Below, in pieces: positions 53,911 to 64,000 of a stretch of DNA of 64,000 bases. The notes under the pieces were generated by a model. It saw only the letters and a program-made list of their open reading frames with translations. It did no database searches and had not been told where the DNA came from. The first letter of the stretch is position 1, and every line of letters starts with the position of its first letter. Source of the DNA: Anniella stebbinsi (lineage: Eukaryota > Chordata > Lepidosauria > Squamata > Anniellidae); assembly GCA_029215795.1 (NCBI GenBank), contig JARDYH010000001.1, forward strand, positions 396,465,154-396,529,153, read 5' to 3'. The position numbers and the translations under genes are program-made.

Positions 53911-54003
53911 ACGGGTGGCAGCTCAGTTGTAGAATACATGCTTAGCGTGCTAAAGATCCCAGGCTCAGTCTCCTGCATCTCCAAGACCCTTTGTTGAAAC
54001 ACC
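53911..54003 (+). mobile_element. tRNA-derived SINE, 5' half
   Basis: gggtggcagctcagttgtag (A-box-like) and atcccaggctcagtctcc (B-box-like), then tgcatctccaagaccctt. Retains the tRNA-like head lost in the copies at 16593 and 32118. Not a functional tRNA: no complete cloverleaf is evident. Confidence 0.65.
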
Positions 54004-54039
54004 TGGTCACCTCTGACAAGTAGGAAAGAGACAAAGTCT

Positions 54040-54335
54040 GGTGCTAGTTGACGTGTGTATTTTATTTCACTTTAAAAGCTCAACATTTCGGAAAATATCC
54101 ACACACGTTGCTTAAAAAAATTAAGAACTTTTCCAGAATAAAACTCCTTCAGTAATTTTCTTTGAAGGCTGTGTTCTCGCTGCGAGTGTCCTGATTATCA
54201 CAGTGAGTCTAGTTGACTATTCTGAAAAAGTTCTTAATTTTTTTAAGCAACGTGTGTGGATACACAGCTCCTGAGGAAGGATATTTTCCAAAATGTTGAG
54301 CTTTTAAACTGAAATAAAATACACACGTCTCTTTC
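54040..54335. mobile_element. Large inverted repeat, possible Penelope-like terminal repeats
   Basis: Left arm 54051-54134 and right arm about 54222-54331 are inverted copies (acgtgtgtattttatttcac / gaaataaaatacacacgt; cacacacgttgcttaaaaa / tttaagcaacgtgtgtgg), with ~85 bases between. The right arm has CTCCTGAGGAAGGATATTTT, then CCAAAATGTTGAG, where the left arm's inverse has CCGAAATGTTGAG. CTGANGA...GAAA is a hammerhead-like core. The left arm lacks 19 bases between two GGATA repeats. Confidence 0.5.
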
Positions 54336-55858
54336 CTACCGGTCTGCATTGGTGCTGCACCCTGCGAAACATGACACCTCTGACAAGAATGAACTGTCCC
54401 TCACTTGTTCAGTCTACTAGCCAGAAAAGAAAGACCAGTGCTGTGCTCAAAATTTCTTCCACATTTTTTCCCAACCATTCTCTTTCAATCTGATGGACAA
54501 GCAATTGCTTTAGAAAATAAATGTAAAGGAGAAGAAATTTGCAGAGGAATTCTCATGGGTTGGCTTCAGGCTTCTTGTGTTTACTTTACTATGAGATGGC
54601 CAATGGATGTACATGGGTGTCCTGTCTTTCATTGTACACTCATCTCTCTGGCAGCCGGTAGCCTCCTTAGCTTCCCACACTTCAGTTAAAACCCAGGGGA
54701 AGACTGAATGTGGAGCAATACTGCTTTTTTCAAATTAGGAAGTGCAGGCAGGCTAGGAGGCTGCAAAGCAATAGAGAAATGTATAATAGAAAGAAACACA
54801 CACCACTCTTGACCACCACCACATTTTCTTCACCTTCTTTGTGGTGGCCCCCTCTCTCCCCCTGCATGCAATACCCCTGAGTGACACTTGGGATGGGGCA
54901 TGGCCAAATGGAAAACAGCAACCAGGCTACTGAGACATTCCCTGCTGTTGCAACTTGCAGTGGGAGCACAAAGAAGAAATCCCCGAGTAAAAGAAAGATG
55001 GAAGGAAGCTGCATTACAACCACTGCAAAGGGTGATCTCCACCTCCAAGAAATTGTTGGAGAATTCCTCTTCCCCATGGAGAAATGTGGTGGCATTCTCT
55101 CCCCCCGACCCAATCCAATTTCTCTGCCCACAAATAGGGTGGAGAATTCTGAAAGCTCTGGTTGGAATGCCTCTCCTACAGGTTAGTGACCGGTGATAAG
55201 AGCTTTAAGCTAAAATGTGCTGGTATGATCATTTTTTCTGTTTTGTTTTCTGGGAGTTCTTAGCCCTGCCTGTTTTGCCCACCCATCACTGGGATCCAGC
55301 CCCTGCCCCTGAGAGTTTCGTTAAGATCGAATCCATCCCTCCGACTGAAAGAGGAGTGGCACCCCTGCCCTGAAATTGTGTTTGCTGGATTGTGGCTTGC
55401 AGCTATTATTAAAACAATAGCGAGAGCTAAAAATACAGCGTTCCAGGGAGAATCCATGCTGATGGAAATGGCAAAGCATTTAGCAGCCATCCAGGAGGTG
55501 CGCCAGTCCCCGTACCAATCAGGAGGGAAGTGTGAAGAAGAGCTGGCAGCTCAGGGCAGAGAGGTCAGAAGGAACGGAAGACGAGAGGAGCGAGGATATT
55601 CAGGGGGAAAGCAAGGCAAACTCAGCTTACAGGGACCTGATGGGTATCTTTCCCACAATCAAAAATGTGCATTTTCCCCAAATGAAATGAAGATGCATCT
55701 GGGGAACCTGGATTGGGCTTCCTGGAGTTCCATATTTGGAACCAGGCCTGCAGTTCCCCACCTCTGCCTGAGGAGCAATCTGTGGGGGGTGCATGTGCCA
55801 GCAGAGAGTAGGGCCATAGCCAGCAGTGGTTGCAGTCAGAGCTAAAAAATGGGCAGAG
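54336..55858. other. Single-copy intergenic DNA
   Basis: No recognised transposon or exon. Forward frames at 54881-55196 and 55378-55845 overlap and lack any family features or good splice framing. Confidence 0.4.
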
Positions 55859-55859
55859 A

Positions 55860-55888
55860 CACCTCTCTCTCTCTCTCTCTCTCTCTGC
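55860..55888. repeat. (CT)n microsatellite
   Basis: About 13 CT units. Confidence 0.9.
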
Positions 55889-55904
55889 CACCTATCTCTT
55901 TCTC

Positions 55905-56390
55905 CCACTTATTTATTTATTTATTTTATTCCATTTATATACCGCCCCATAGCCGAAGCTCTCTGGGTGGTTCACAAAAATTAAAAACATTGTACATTAA
56001 AGACACCGATATTCAAAATTTTAAACCATAAAAAGCATAATAACAAGTTATAATTACAATATCCTTTAAAAACAACCATTCTTGGTCAAAGCACAACAAC
56101 AACAACACAGAACCCTCAACATATGCTGTTAAATGCCTGGGAGAAGAGGAAACTCTTGACCTGGCGCAGAAAAGATAACAATGTTGACGCCAGGCGAGCC
56201 TCATCAGGGAGATCATTCCACAATTGAGGGGCCACCACTGAAAAGGCCCTCTCCCTTGTTGCCACCCTCCGTGCTTCCCTCAGAGTAGGCAACCGGAGGA
56301 GGACCTTAGATGTAGATCATAGTGTACGGGTAGGTTTGTGTTGGGAGAGGCGTTCCATCAGGTATTGTGGTCCCAAGCTTAGAAATTCTC
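55905..56390 (-). mobile_element. L2-like LINE 3' end with ORF2 C-terminal fragment
   Basis: On the minus strand, reading from 56390: LGPQYLMERLSQHKPTRTL, then VLLRLPTLREARRVATRERA, VVAPQLWNDLPDEARLAST and SFLFSQAFNS. The 3' UTR (ttgtgaaccacccagagagc) ends in an (AAAT)n tail at 55906-55926. One in-frame stop. Same family as 22195-22805. Confidence 0.85.
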
Positions 56391-57590
56391 TACCCTGTTT
56401 GTGGACAGGAACAGGAGAAAGTCTCCAACAGTTTCTCCCAGCTAGGGTTCACCATTTAGCACAGGTTGTAGCACAACTTATTCCAAAAGTGTTTTGGGGG
56501 GGGGGGGGTTTGTTTAGCGCAGTAACTGCAAGTGGCAACAACATCTCTCATCCACACTAGTTGCTCACCTCAAAAGTAAGGTAAGCACAAGAACCTTGGA
56601 CTACCCACAGATGGTTTCATGTCACATCCAGCTAAACAGATTTTCATTCAAATACGTCAGGTCCAGGAGATCAAAGTCACTGCACGGTATCAGGACCCTG
56701 GACAGGACACTGCAGGAGATACTCACTGAAACACTTCTTCACAGGGAGAGCTGCTGTCCCAGCAGATAACTGAGGCCTTAAGAAGGCTGGCAGGCCTTGA
56801 ATATTCAGAGGCTCCACCCCCATTGCATGCTAACTATAGCCCTTAAAGGGCCCAGAATTACTTCTGTAGCTTCTTGCATTTGCATTTCTGAGGGAGAGGA
56901 AAAGTGTGTGTGGGGGGAATAACCTTCAGAGTCTGAAGCTGAAGCTGAGGGGAGAGCTGTGATGTCAGGCCTTGAAGGTGGCTTTGGGGGGTGCCAAGCC
57001 TTTTCTCTGAAGTGGGGTGATCTGTGATTCATCAGACTCTGAGAATTCTTTAAAGTGCTGCTGGAACTCAAAGCTTGGGGACATGACAATACCCCAGTAG
57101 CCTTCTTCAGAGGAAAGTGGCATGAATAGCAGCTCTATTCAAATGAATATTTCCCTACAATTCCCATTGAATTTGTAATTGCAGCTATTCCCATAGCAAC
57201 TCGATTCTCCATCAGTTATAAAGTGCAGTTTTGGACAGATGATTCCCACATGCCCTATGAAAAGGACTGCAGTTTTGAATAGCAAGCATTGCTAACAAGC
57301 AGCTGGCCAGTGGACCCGAGAGGAGAAACTGCAAGCAGACAAAAATGACCATGAACTTGATGGCAAACAAACTGGAGAAGGGCCAGAAAGGCTGATGCAT
57401 GAAGCACAGGAGACGGATGTCTGCATTAGAAAGATTTAGCACTGACTTTAATTTGCTCTGTACACACACTCGCCCTGGATCCATTGCTTTGATGCTATGT
57501 GGACACAGGTTGGGTCCCATGAATGTTTCATGGGTGAAGGGAAGAAATGAGCCTAGGAGAGGCACATCCTTCAAAGTCAATCCCCTCCCC
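56391..57590. other. Single-copy intergenic DNA
   Basis: Poly-G at 56494-56507. No exon recognised. Confidence 0.45.
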
Positions 57591-57594
57591 CATA

Positions 57595-57835
57595 AGGGGA
57601 AGTTGTGGAAGAGAAGATTAAGGGGAGCTATCATCATTGTCTTCCAATATCTGAAGAGCTATCATTCAGAAGATGGAGCAGATGTTTTCTCCATTAGTCC
57701 AGAGGTTAGGACTAGAGCCTGGGTGGAAATTGTATTCACCTAACATTAGGAGAAACATCTTAATGATAAGAGCACTTTGACAATGGAAAAGATGGGATTT
57801 TGTTTCAGTTTGCAAATCACTCAAAAAACTCTCCG
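57595..57835 (+). mobile_element. CR1 ORF2 C-terminal fragment
   Basis: The frame reads WKRRLRGAIIIVFQYLKSYH, matching the RRLRGDMIALFKYLK segment of the CR1 at 43154-43429. The following SISPEVRTRA corresponds to its ECRTRN. Short and diverged. Confidence 0.75.
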
Positions 57836-58785
57836 GACTTGAAGAGGAGTTAGGATTTCCAAGAAACTGACCTGCAAAATCTGTTGCAGACCAGCCTCCT
57901 CAGGCTGCATGAAATTCCTGAGCTTCTGGATTCCCCCCTCCCTTTCTCAAAATTTACACAAATTGAAATACACACGTTTCTGCTGAAACATATGCCATGC
58001 TGGAAAATATATGTGGGGAAAAGTTGAATGGAACGGGGGACATTATGTGAAATGCTACGTACTAACATGAATGATGGAAATCGTTGTGAACATTCTTACT
58101 GAATTATTCATGAGTTTTTGTGCATAACAAAAAAAAAAGAAGAAGAAAATTTGGATCTTTCTGTGAATGGATGCCAGAATGAATGACACCGCACAATCCT
58201 TGAATCACACGTGGGGCGGATTTCATAAAATCTGGACATCTCTACAGGTAACATGTTGCAATCATCTGAGCGGGAGGTAAACATCTGTTGCGCATTCTAA
58301 CAGAGACAGTCTCATGCTGTCCATCCGCTTTCCCATTTCCATCTCCACAGCAATGACACCAAGCTTTTTATAGGGACCAGGGGTCAAACTGGAGGCTTGG
58401 GAGGGGGTGGCGATAGCGATGGTCCTGTCAAGAGCTGTCAGTAGAAGTGTGAAGCGAGAGAGCTGACACCAGCAGCCACCGCAAGAACTGGTCTTGGCCG
58501 CCCATGAATTTCCCCAGGCTGTGTGGAGGGATGTGCTAGCGAGATATTGCTGCCATCTCAGCCAGAGATGTCTGGAGAAGGGTGTCCTGAAGGGTGGAGG
58601 GGAGGGACCATGGAGCGGCTGCATGTGCTTCCATCTCACTTGCCCACTCCAGTCAGGACTGGGTTGCGCAAGAAAGAAACCAAAACCAAAACAAACCAAT
58701 GCCAAAGAGCGTACAACTGGTATTGTATTGGGTGATGCCCCAATTAGAGACAATTCTACAAGGCGAATGCATACAAATATGCAAA
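57836..58785. other. Intergenic DNA
   Basis: 57920-58250 looks like an eroded AT-rich MITE ending acatctctacag. 58260-58780 is single-copy. The 163-codon reverse frame at 58262-58753 has no recognisable domain. Confidence 0.4.
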
Positions 58786-59642
58786 AGCTTATAAGCTCAA
58801 CGTTTGCTGCACATCCAACATGTGCGTTACAATGATACAGGATGAAATTTTCAGATACACAAAAGCTGATGAGCTAAACCACAAGGTGCCATTTGAATGC
58901 AGATTAAGCATCTGCGGCCAACATTAAGTGGAAGAAGTTGTTCACTACATGTTAATTTGCCCTCTGCATAGGACCCAAGAGAGAGACTTCTAAAACCCTT
59001 GTTAACACATGGATGTAGGAATGCCAGTGAAGAAATGGTTCATTTTCTTTTGAGTGATACCAACAGTTATGTGACACATAAAGTGTCTTCATTTGCTCTG
59101 GCAGCAAAAAAAGATTAAGAAGAGATATCTAGGCTGCCTCTACAAGAGGCATTTAAAGCTCTTTCAAGGCGCATTAAAAAATTTACCTCCACAACAACGG
59201 AGCGCAAATCGGGTGTAGAGGCGCTTTAAACATCCGATTATGCGCATTATCGAATGCGTGTTAAATAGCGAGTTTTATTTTGCTCCGGCCGTTAAAGCGC
59301 ATTTTGACTATGTGAACAAGCGATTCTCCGCATTAACTACTTGTAAAGCGCATTTGAAACAACCAGTAAGGTCACCCATTGAGTGCTCAATTACCTCCTG
59401 CATGCAAGCATTTACGATAAAGCGCTTCAGCGAATATGCACATAATCGGCTAACCAGGCATAATGCTGAATTCTTGTAGATGAGGCCCTAGTCAAAATTG
59501 CCATCAACTGCTAAGTAAAAGCTGAGTTTTAGTTATCCGTATAATTTTCTACTGTACAAAATATTTGTATTACTGCATATATGTATAAATATTTTCTTAT
59601 GTATTGGTCATGGCCTTTGGCTAGTATAATAAAGCTAAACAA
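58786..59642 (+). mobile_element. Non-LTR retrotransposon ORF2 C-terminus and 3' UTR, split by a MITE
   Basis: 58890-59118 contains EEVVHYMLICPLH and, after a frameshift, RERLLKPLLTHGCRNASEEM, VHFLLSDTNSYVTHKVSSF then ALAAKKD and a stop. This 'HxxLxCPLY...R..LL.PLL' ending is typical of vertebrate non-LTR elements. The 3' UTR resumes after the MITE (aaaattgccatcaactgct) and ends ttggtcatggcctttggc, tagtataataaagctaa. The clade is not settled. Confidence 0.7.
59131..59487. mobile_element. MITE nested in the LINE 3' UTR, about 357 bp
   Basis: Ends CTAGGCTGCCTCTACAAGA and TCTTGTAGATGAGGCCCTAG are inverted. The interior repeats TTAAAGCGCATT/AATGCGC-type motifs at least eight times on both strands (59160-59460), an unusual subterminal repeat array. 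Flanks do not show a clear target duplication. Noncoding. Confidence 0.65.
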
Positions 59643-60115
59643 TTACTACATATTCAACACGTGTGTTAAGCAGTCAGTGGAATACAACCAGCACAATATA
59701 AAGTACAATCGTTTAGCGAAGGTGTGAAGTTGAAAAGTAACGGGTTTTTTTTTTCACAAGTCAGATAAAGTGCAAGCACCAAACAAAGTTTCAAGGTTAC
59801 AGGCATCCGGTTATTTATCCTGTTTCGCCACGTAGAAAGAGACAGACATTGTTCCTGGCTGAACAGCAATATAGGTGCAATCCATTGGATACTTGGACAT
59901 CTCCTTTATGTTCTTCATAATCACAAATTTTATATAGCCTCTTTTCCGTAATCTGAGGGAAGGCTTTGACAAATATTGCTGCGGAGATCTCTGATTTCTA
60001 TATAGGGATGTAGGAGAAATCCATCTGGGCTGAGGAGATCTCCGAACTTTTATTAGATTGGCCCCAGGACTTCTTGCTAGCTCATGGATTTCCCTATTAT
60101 TTTTTTATCACATTT
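59643..60115. other. Single-copy intergenic DNA
   Basis: Nothing recognised. Confidence 0.5.
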
Positions 60116-60116
60116 A

Positions 60117-60155
<39 letters not shown>
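60117..60155. repeat. (ATC)n microsatellite
   Basis: About 12 ATC units. Possibly the tail of a lost LINE end. Confidence 0.95.
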
Positions 60156-60655
60156 AGTAATAACCCCCCAAAATTCCTGGGTTTGGGGAATAAGCCTCAG
60201 CTCAGCTCATGAATGTGAGGTGAGATGGGTGCGCAGCTTGGCTTGTCAGGCCCCAAAAGGGCTGGATTTTCAAACACTGAACATCTCTATTCCTATATGA
60301 AATACAATCATATCATATGTTATAAAAGTCAGATAATTTCAGATTTGCCTTTAGCTGATTCCAGGTCTCCATCTTTCCTCCATCACATGTCACTCTCTGT
60401 TCCACTCCCTCCCTTTTGGCTCACCCTTCCCCAAATGTTCTTGTATGAGGTTGATTTTGCAGCGGGCTAAACAAAAGTGTTTTGATTCACCCCACTGGGT
60501 CAATGGCAGCCACCATTAGCGTGGGGGGGGGGGGAATGCACAATTTCCAGAACCTTGCAAAATTGGGCGTTCCTCCATTCCCCATGCCAATGGGGGCCTT
60601 AAAGGTCCTATGAACTACCCACTGTGGGTTGTCACATCATGCGAACCAAGTCACT
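60156..60655. other. Intergenic DNA
   Basis: Poly-G at 60523-60534. Nothing else recognised. Confidence 0.45.
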
Positions 60656-60656
60656 A

Positions 60657-60838
60657 GCCTCACCCACACCAAGCAGGATATTGCACTATGAAAGCAGTAT
60701 GAAAGCAGTATATGGAGGCAGGATCTACATTACTGTTTTATAGTGGTACTGAAGTGTACTGACACTGTTGAGGTCCTTTGACACATACCATATACTGCTT
60801 TCATAGTGCAATATCCTGCTTGGTGTAGATTGGGGCAG
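60657..60838. mobile_element. Palindromic MITE, about 180 bp
   Basis: Left arm CACACCAAGCAGGATATTGC, actatgaaagcagtatatgg. The right arm is its near-perfect inverse (catatactgctttcatagtg, caatatcctgcttggtgtag). The left arm has a GAAAGCAGTAT duplication (60689-60710). Unpaired loop about 75 bases. Confidence 0.8.
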
Positions 60839-60912
60839 TGCCTCAGATCCTGGAGGAGATAATATATATCCATAATGACTAGTAGCCATCAGTAGTCTTT
60901 CCTCTGGTTTCC
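60839..60912 (-). mobile_element. CR1 LINE 3' fragment
   Basis: gtgcctcagatcctggagga and gactagtagccatcagtagt match the inverted CR1 tail at 62240-62530. Confidence 0.65.
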
Positions 60913-62222
60913 AGAGGGGGATTCTCAATCCAGATTCATCTGAGGAGGGATCAGCATTCTCAACAAGCTGCTACACAGAATCTTTTCTCCCCCCTAATGA
61001 TTTTGTTTGTTTGTTTGTTTGTTTATACCACAATCAGCAGCACTAGCAAAAGCAGACTTTCTCTGTTAGCAAACTGGTAGTTACCCTTCTGGCATCAGCA
61101 AAAAAATGCCCTGGATGTATTGTTCTTCTTGGGGGAAATAGAGACCCCCATTATAAATGAATAAATAAATAAATAAAATGGTGGTGAATATTTCACACAA
61201 TGACCCTGTTTTGGGGAGAAAGGAGCTCAAAGGAGAAAACAAAAAGACATTCTCAGAAAATCAAGTTGGGAAAAAGTTCTGCTGAGAAATTTCGGCCCAG
61301 CTCTCCTTGTTGGATATGCCAAGAGTTTCTGAAGAGAGAATATTAACCAGTAAAGGTGCAGTGAACAGCGAAGCCAGGCAATGAGGCTTTAACACAAAGC
61401 AAGAAAACATTCTGGGTCCTTAGAAGAAAGATGAGCAGAGCATTTGAGGATGGAGTCAAGGACGACACGTGTCTTAGACATGTGGAACTCCTGAGTGCCG
61501 GTGGGTGCTTTTTTCTTCCACGAGTTGCTGAGCGAATTCGGAGCCCTCTGTGACTCTCACTAACGAGGAGTCACAAAAGAAATATATTTCCTAAATGGGC
61601 TATTTGCTTCCCTTTACCATTCAACATAAACACTGCCTTCTGTCTCGCAGCAAAGATGCACTCTTCCTTTTATAAGCCATCTTAAGCAGCACTTCTTACA
61701 TCAATGACTTTAAATGAAAAAGAAAGGGGGAGAGTGAGAAAGCTCTTTTGAATACAAATGTGGCGTTTACTTCCCTAATTCCTCTCTTGTGCTGAGCTAC
61801 CTTCAAGCCCATCAATGACACTTTAGTGGATGGAACAGAACTCCCTGAATTCTGAGGCTAATACAAGTTTTCTTTCAGATATTGCACTTGGGTCATGTAC
61901 TGCTGAAGCACATAAAGGCTGACATCCAGAGTTTCAAGAAAACTCATCTGGTGAGAGTCATCTCCTTTCCCTCTGGGGTCAGTGCAACCTCAGGTGGCTG
62001 ATTAAAGATGCTTCTGAAATTATTGTTCCTCTGGATTTTGGAGTCCCAAAGGACCAGCTCTTCTTTCCATCATGGAACCGAAACCTTGGGCATCCTCCAT
62101 TGTTCAACTTAAAAAACAACAACTGAACTTTTATACAGAGCACCCTGAATGCACAGTTTGATTCAGATTTTAAGTCCTTAATGTCGCCTTTGTCCCTCAT
62201 ATGTACATTGGGAAGACATTGC
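60913..62222. other. Single-copy intergenic DNA
   Basis: (GTTT)n at 61004-61024 and (AAAT)n at 61157-61179. 61300-61870 is repeat-free and balanced. No exon seen. Confidence 0.5.
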
Positions 62223-62530
62223 AAAAAAAAAAAAAAAAGAGCCATGCTGATACAAGCCAAGGGTCCATCAAATACAGTATTCAGTTCACACTGTGACCAG
62301 CCAGCTGTCAACTGGGAAATCCACAAGCAGGACATGAGTGCAACAGCATCCACTTGACCATGTTCCCCAGCAACTGGTGTACATAAGCATACTACCTCTG
62401 ATACTGGAGGAAGCATATAGCCATCAGGACTAGGAGCCACTGATAGCCTTCTCCTTCAGGAATTTGTCCAACCCCTTTTAAAGCCATCCAAATTGTTGGC
62501 CATCTCTGCATCTTGAGATGAGCACCTCAA
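62223..62530 (-). mobile_element. CR1 LINE 3' end next to an A-run
   Basis: Poly-A at 62223-62239, then inverted CR1: gatacaagccaagggtcca, gaccagccagctgtcaactg, gcaactggtgtacataagc, ttgtccaaccccttttaaag. About 290 bases. Confidence 0.8.
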
Positions 62531-63050
62531 GAGTGTTCCAGACAGCATGCAGACCAGAAATAAGAAACTCTGAAGAGTTATAGAATATTTTTATTTGTGC
62601 TGGCGAGGCTCACAGATAAAATTTTAGTAGGTGGGAAGGTTTATGTACCTTGTGATTTAGACCAGATGTATTGGCTCTTTTACACATGTGGCTTTGAAAC
62701 TACAATTTGTCCTGAAGCCTAGGGATGCCATAGGATTGAAATGTTGATGACTTTTTTTAAAAGGTGGAACAATAAAAGAATAAGCATTTCCATCAGGCTT
62801 ATGTACATTCAAGGTGTAACACTAACTGATCAAAGAGAGTTGGGTTTAGGGAGGATTAGGGAGGATTTCATTAGAATGATGGGAAATTGCATTTGGTCTG
62901 CCTTTTTAAGTAAACCAACCTAATTCACACTTCCCAGAGCAATATGTGCAATGAATGCAAACTTCTGTACAATTTGGTTGGTTGTTTTTTAAAGAACTTC
63001 TCAGACTGGATATCGGACACGACATACTTAATGACTGAATACACGCAAAA
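62531..63050. other. Single-copy intergenic DNA
   Basis: AT-rich, nothing recognised. Confidence 0.5.
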
Positions 63051-63054
63051 CGGA

Positions 63055-63200
63055 TATTTATTTATTTTATTCATTTGCGATACTTGTATACCGCTGAATA
63101 TAATAAAATCCCTCAGTGGTTCACAATAAATATTAAATACATTCAATGCAAGTTTACAACATGATATTAAATGTGCAACATTAAGCACAGTCCAGATATA
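63055..63200 (-). mobile_element. LINE 3' tail relic
   Basis: Minus strand: gtgaaccactgagggatttt, attcagcggtatacaagtat, then AAATAAATAAA. This corresponds to the 'accgcccagag ... gcggtatagaaatg' tail of the LINE at 63667. Confidence 0.6.
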
Positions 63201-63666
63201 GATGGATTCAGTCATCCCTACCTGTACAGACAGGTTTTTCGGTTTTCTTTTCTTTTTGAGATGTTTCACATGCCTGATGCTATTAAGGCATGGCTATTAT
63301 TACGCCTTCAGCAATCCTTTCTGCAAATGCCATAAAGTGCCGAGTGATCCGTGCTGTGCTACAGCATTGCAAGTGTATTACATTAGAGCCTAATGGCGCA
63401 ATGAGCATACGTTGTCATGCTAATGCAGTGTTATGTGTATTACATTGCTTTATGAGGTTCTTCCAGAGGACGGTGATGTTTTTCTTTCGCCCAATGCTCT
63501 CCCTTACAAATGAATTAATAACAGGGGGGAAGTAAAAGAGTCCCCCACCCAACACTCCAAACACTTTGTCTGTTGCACACCAAGGTCAATAGTCTGCGTC
63601 TCAATAGCCTGTAGATCTTAGAAAGTGATCCATCTGCAGTGCTGGTCATGCTAGTCCTGGAAAGGG
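63201..63666. other. Single-copy DNA, candidate conserved noncoding element at 63290-63480
   Basis: 63290-63480 is balanced and repeat-free, with ATGCTAAT octamer-like sequence (63417-63424) and paired TGTATTACATT segments (63374-63384, 63436-63446). Regulatory role only suspected. Confidence 0.3.
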
Positions 63667-63930
63667 ATTTATTTATTCATTGCATTTCTATACCGCCCAA
63701 TATCTGAAGCTCTCTGGGCGGTTTACAAAAATCAAAACCATGAAAGCCATTTAACATATAAAACAAACAACAGTGTAAAAGCATAACATAAAATACAGTA
63801 TAAAAGCAGAACCAGGGTAAAACCGAGCAGCAATGCAGAAATCGATACAGTTTTAAAATACAGATTTAAAACAGCAAAGTTAAAAACTGAGCTGATAAGC
63901 TGTTAAAATACTGAAAAAATAATATGGAGG
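63667..63930 (-). mobile_element. L2-like LINE 3' UTR
   Basis: Minus strand: tttgtaaaccgcccagagag, cttcagatattgggcggtat, agaaatgcaatgaataaata. Same 3' UTR module as 22195 and 55905. No ORF2 part within the window. Confidence 0.75.
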
Positions 63931-64000
63931 GGAAACCAGATGATCCGACACAATTTCCTGCTAACATGGGAAATGCTGGCTGAGATTAGCACAGGGCTGG

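Noticed and set aside
53911..54003. tRNA gene
   Set aside because: A- and B-box-like segments are present, but no full cloverleaf is evident and the sequence continues into a SINE body seen elsewhere in the window.
12000..64000. Exons of TBC1D21, LOXL1, CD276 or other genes expected near INSYN1
   Set aside because: I looked for catalytic, scavenger-receptor, TBC and immunoglobulin-type exon readings in the supplied frames and found none. Very short or diverged exons could be missed.

Overview
The window is nuclear DNA from a land vertebrate, almost certainly a squamate reptile (lizard or snake). The repeat mix supports this: CR1 ends of two kinds, L2-like LINE ends with 'GGCGGTATATAAAT'-type tails, an L1 ORF2 fragment, tRNA-derived and 5S-rRNA-derived SINEs, and very many short palindromic hAT-type DNA transposons. 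Microsatellites are abundant. There are no operons, and bacterial-style genes are absent. Nearly all long reading frames are chance frames or decayed transposon coding sequence.

Only one host protein-coding exon is recognised: the first coding exon of INSYN1 (inhibitory synaptic factor 1, human C15orf59) at 8437-8598 on the minus strand. It ends in a clean GTAAGT donor in phase 0. The next coding exon is not in the window, so bases 1-8436 are intron and the gene continues off the left edge. A CpG-dense stretch at about 11.5-11.9 kb, roughly 3 kb upstream of the start codon, is the best candidate for its promoter and noncoding first exon. From about 12 kb to 64 kb no host exon is seen. This fits the large gene-poor interval that lies 5' of INSYN1 in mammals, next to TBC1D21/LOXL1.

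Layout: 1-8.4 kb, INSYN1 intron with a few MITEs and an L2-like tail; 8.4-12 kb, INSYN1 exon, LINE tail, candidate promoter; 12-26 kb, single-copy DNA with CR1 ends, LINE 3' ends, palindromic MITEs and a long TTC-based tract; 26.0-27.6 kb, a 1.55-kb GC-rich hAT-type element built of serial palindromes; 28-38 kb, dense SINE/CR1/MITE clusters; 38.1-39.6 kb, a second GC-rich serial-palindrome element with a 320-bp hAT MITE nested in it; 40-46 kb, MITEs and a long CR1 fragment; 46.6-48.5 kb, L1 3' end, then a LINE reverse transcriptase split by a solo LTR; 49-51 kb, two more hAT MITEs and a LINE 3' end; 52-64 kb, MITEs, an inverted repeat with a possible decayed hammerhead-like motif, LINE ends and single-copy DNA.

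The most interesting signal is in the DNA transposons. (1) A 320-bp hAT family, with seven near full-length copies here (four with exact or near-exact 8-bp target duplications), is a palindrome whose arms are themselves palindromic. (2) Two large elements, each flanked by a perfect 8-bp target duplication, share homologous ends in opposite orientation but carry different internal palindromic cassettes. The cassette edges repeat CTTACC...GGTAAG, a splice-donor-like motif facing outward on both strands. No autonomous partner for either family is present.
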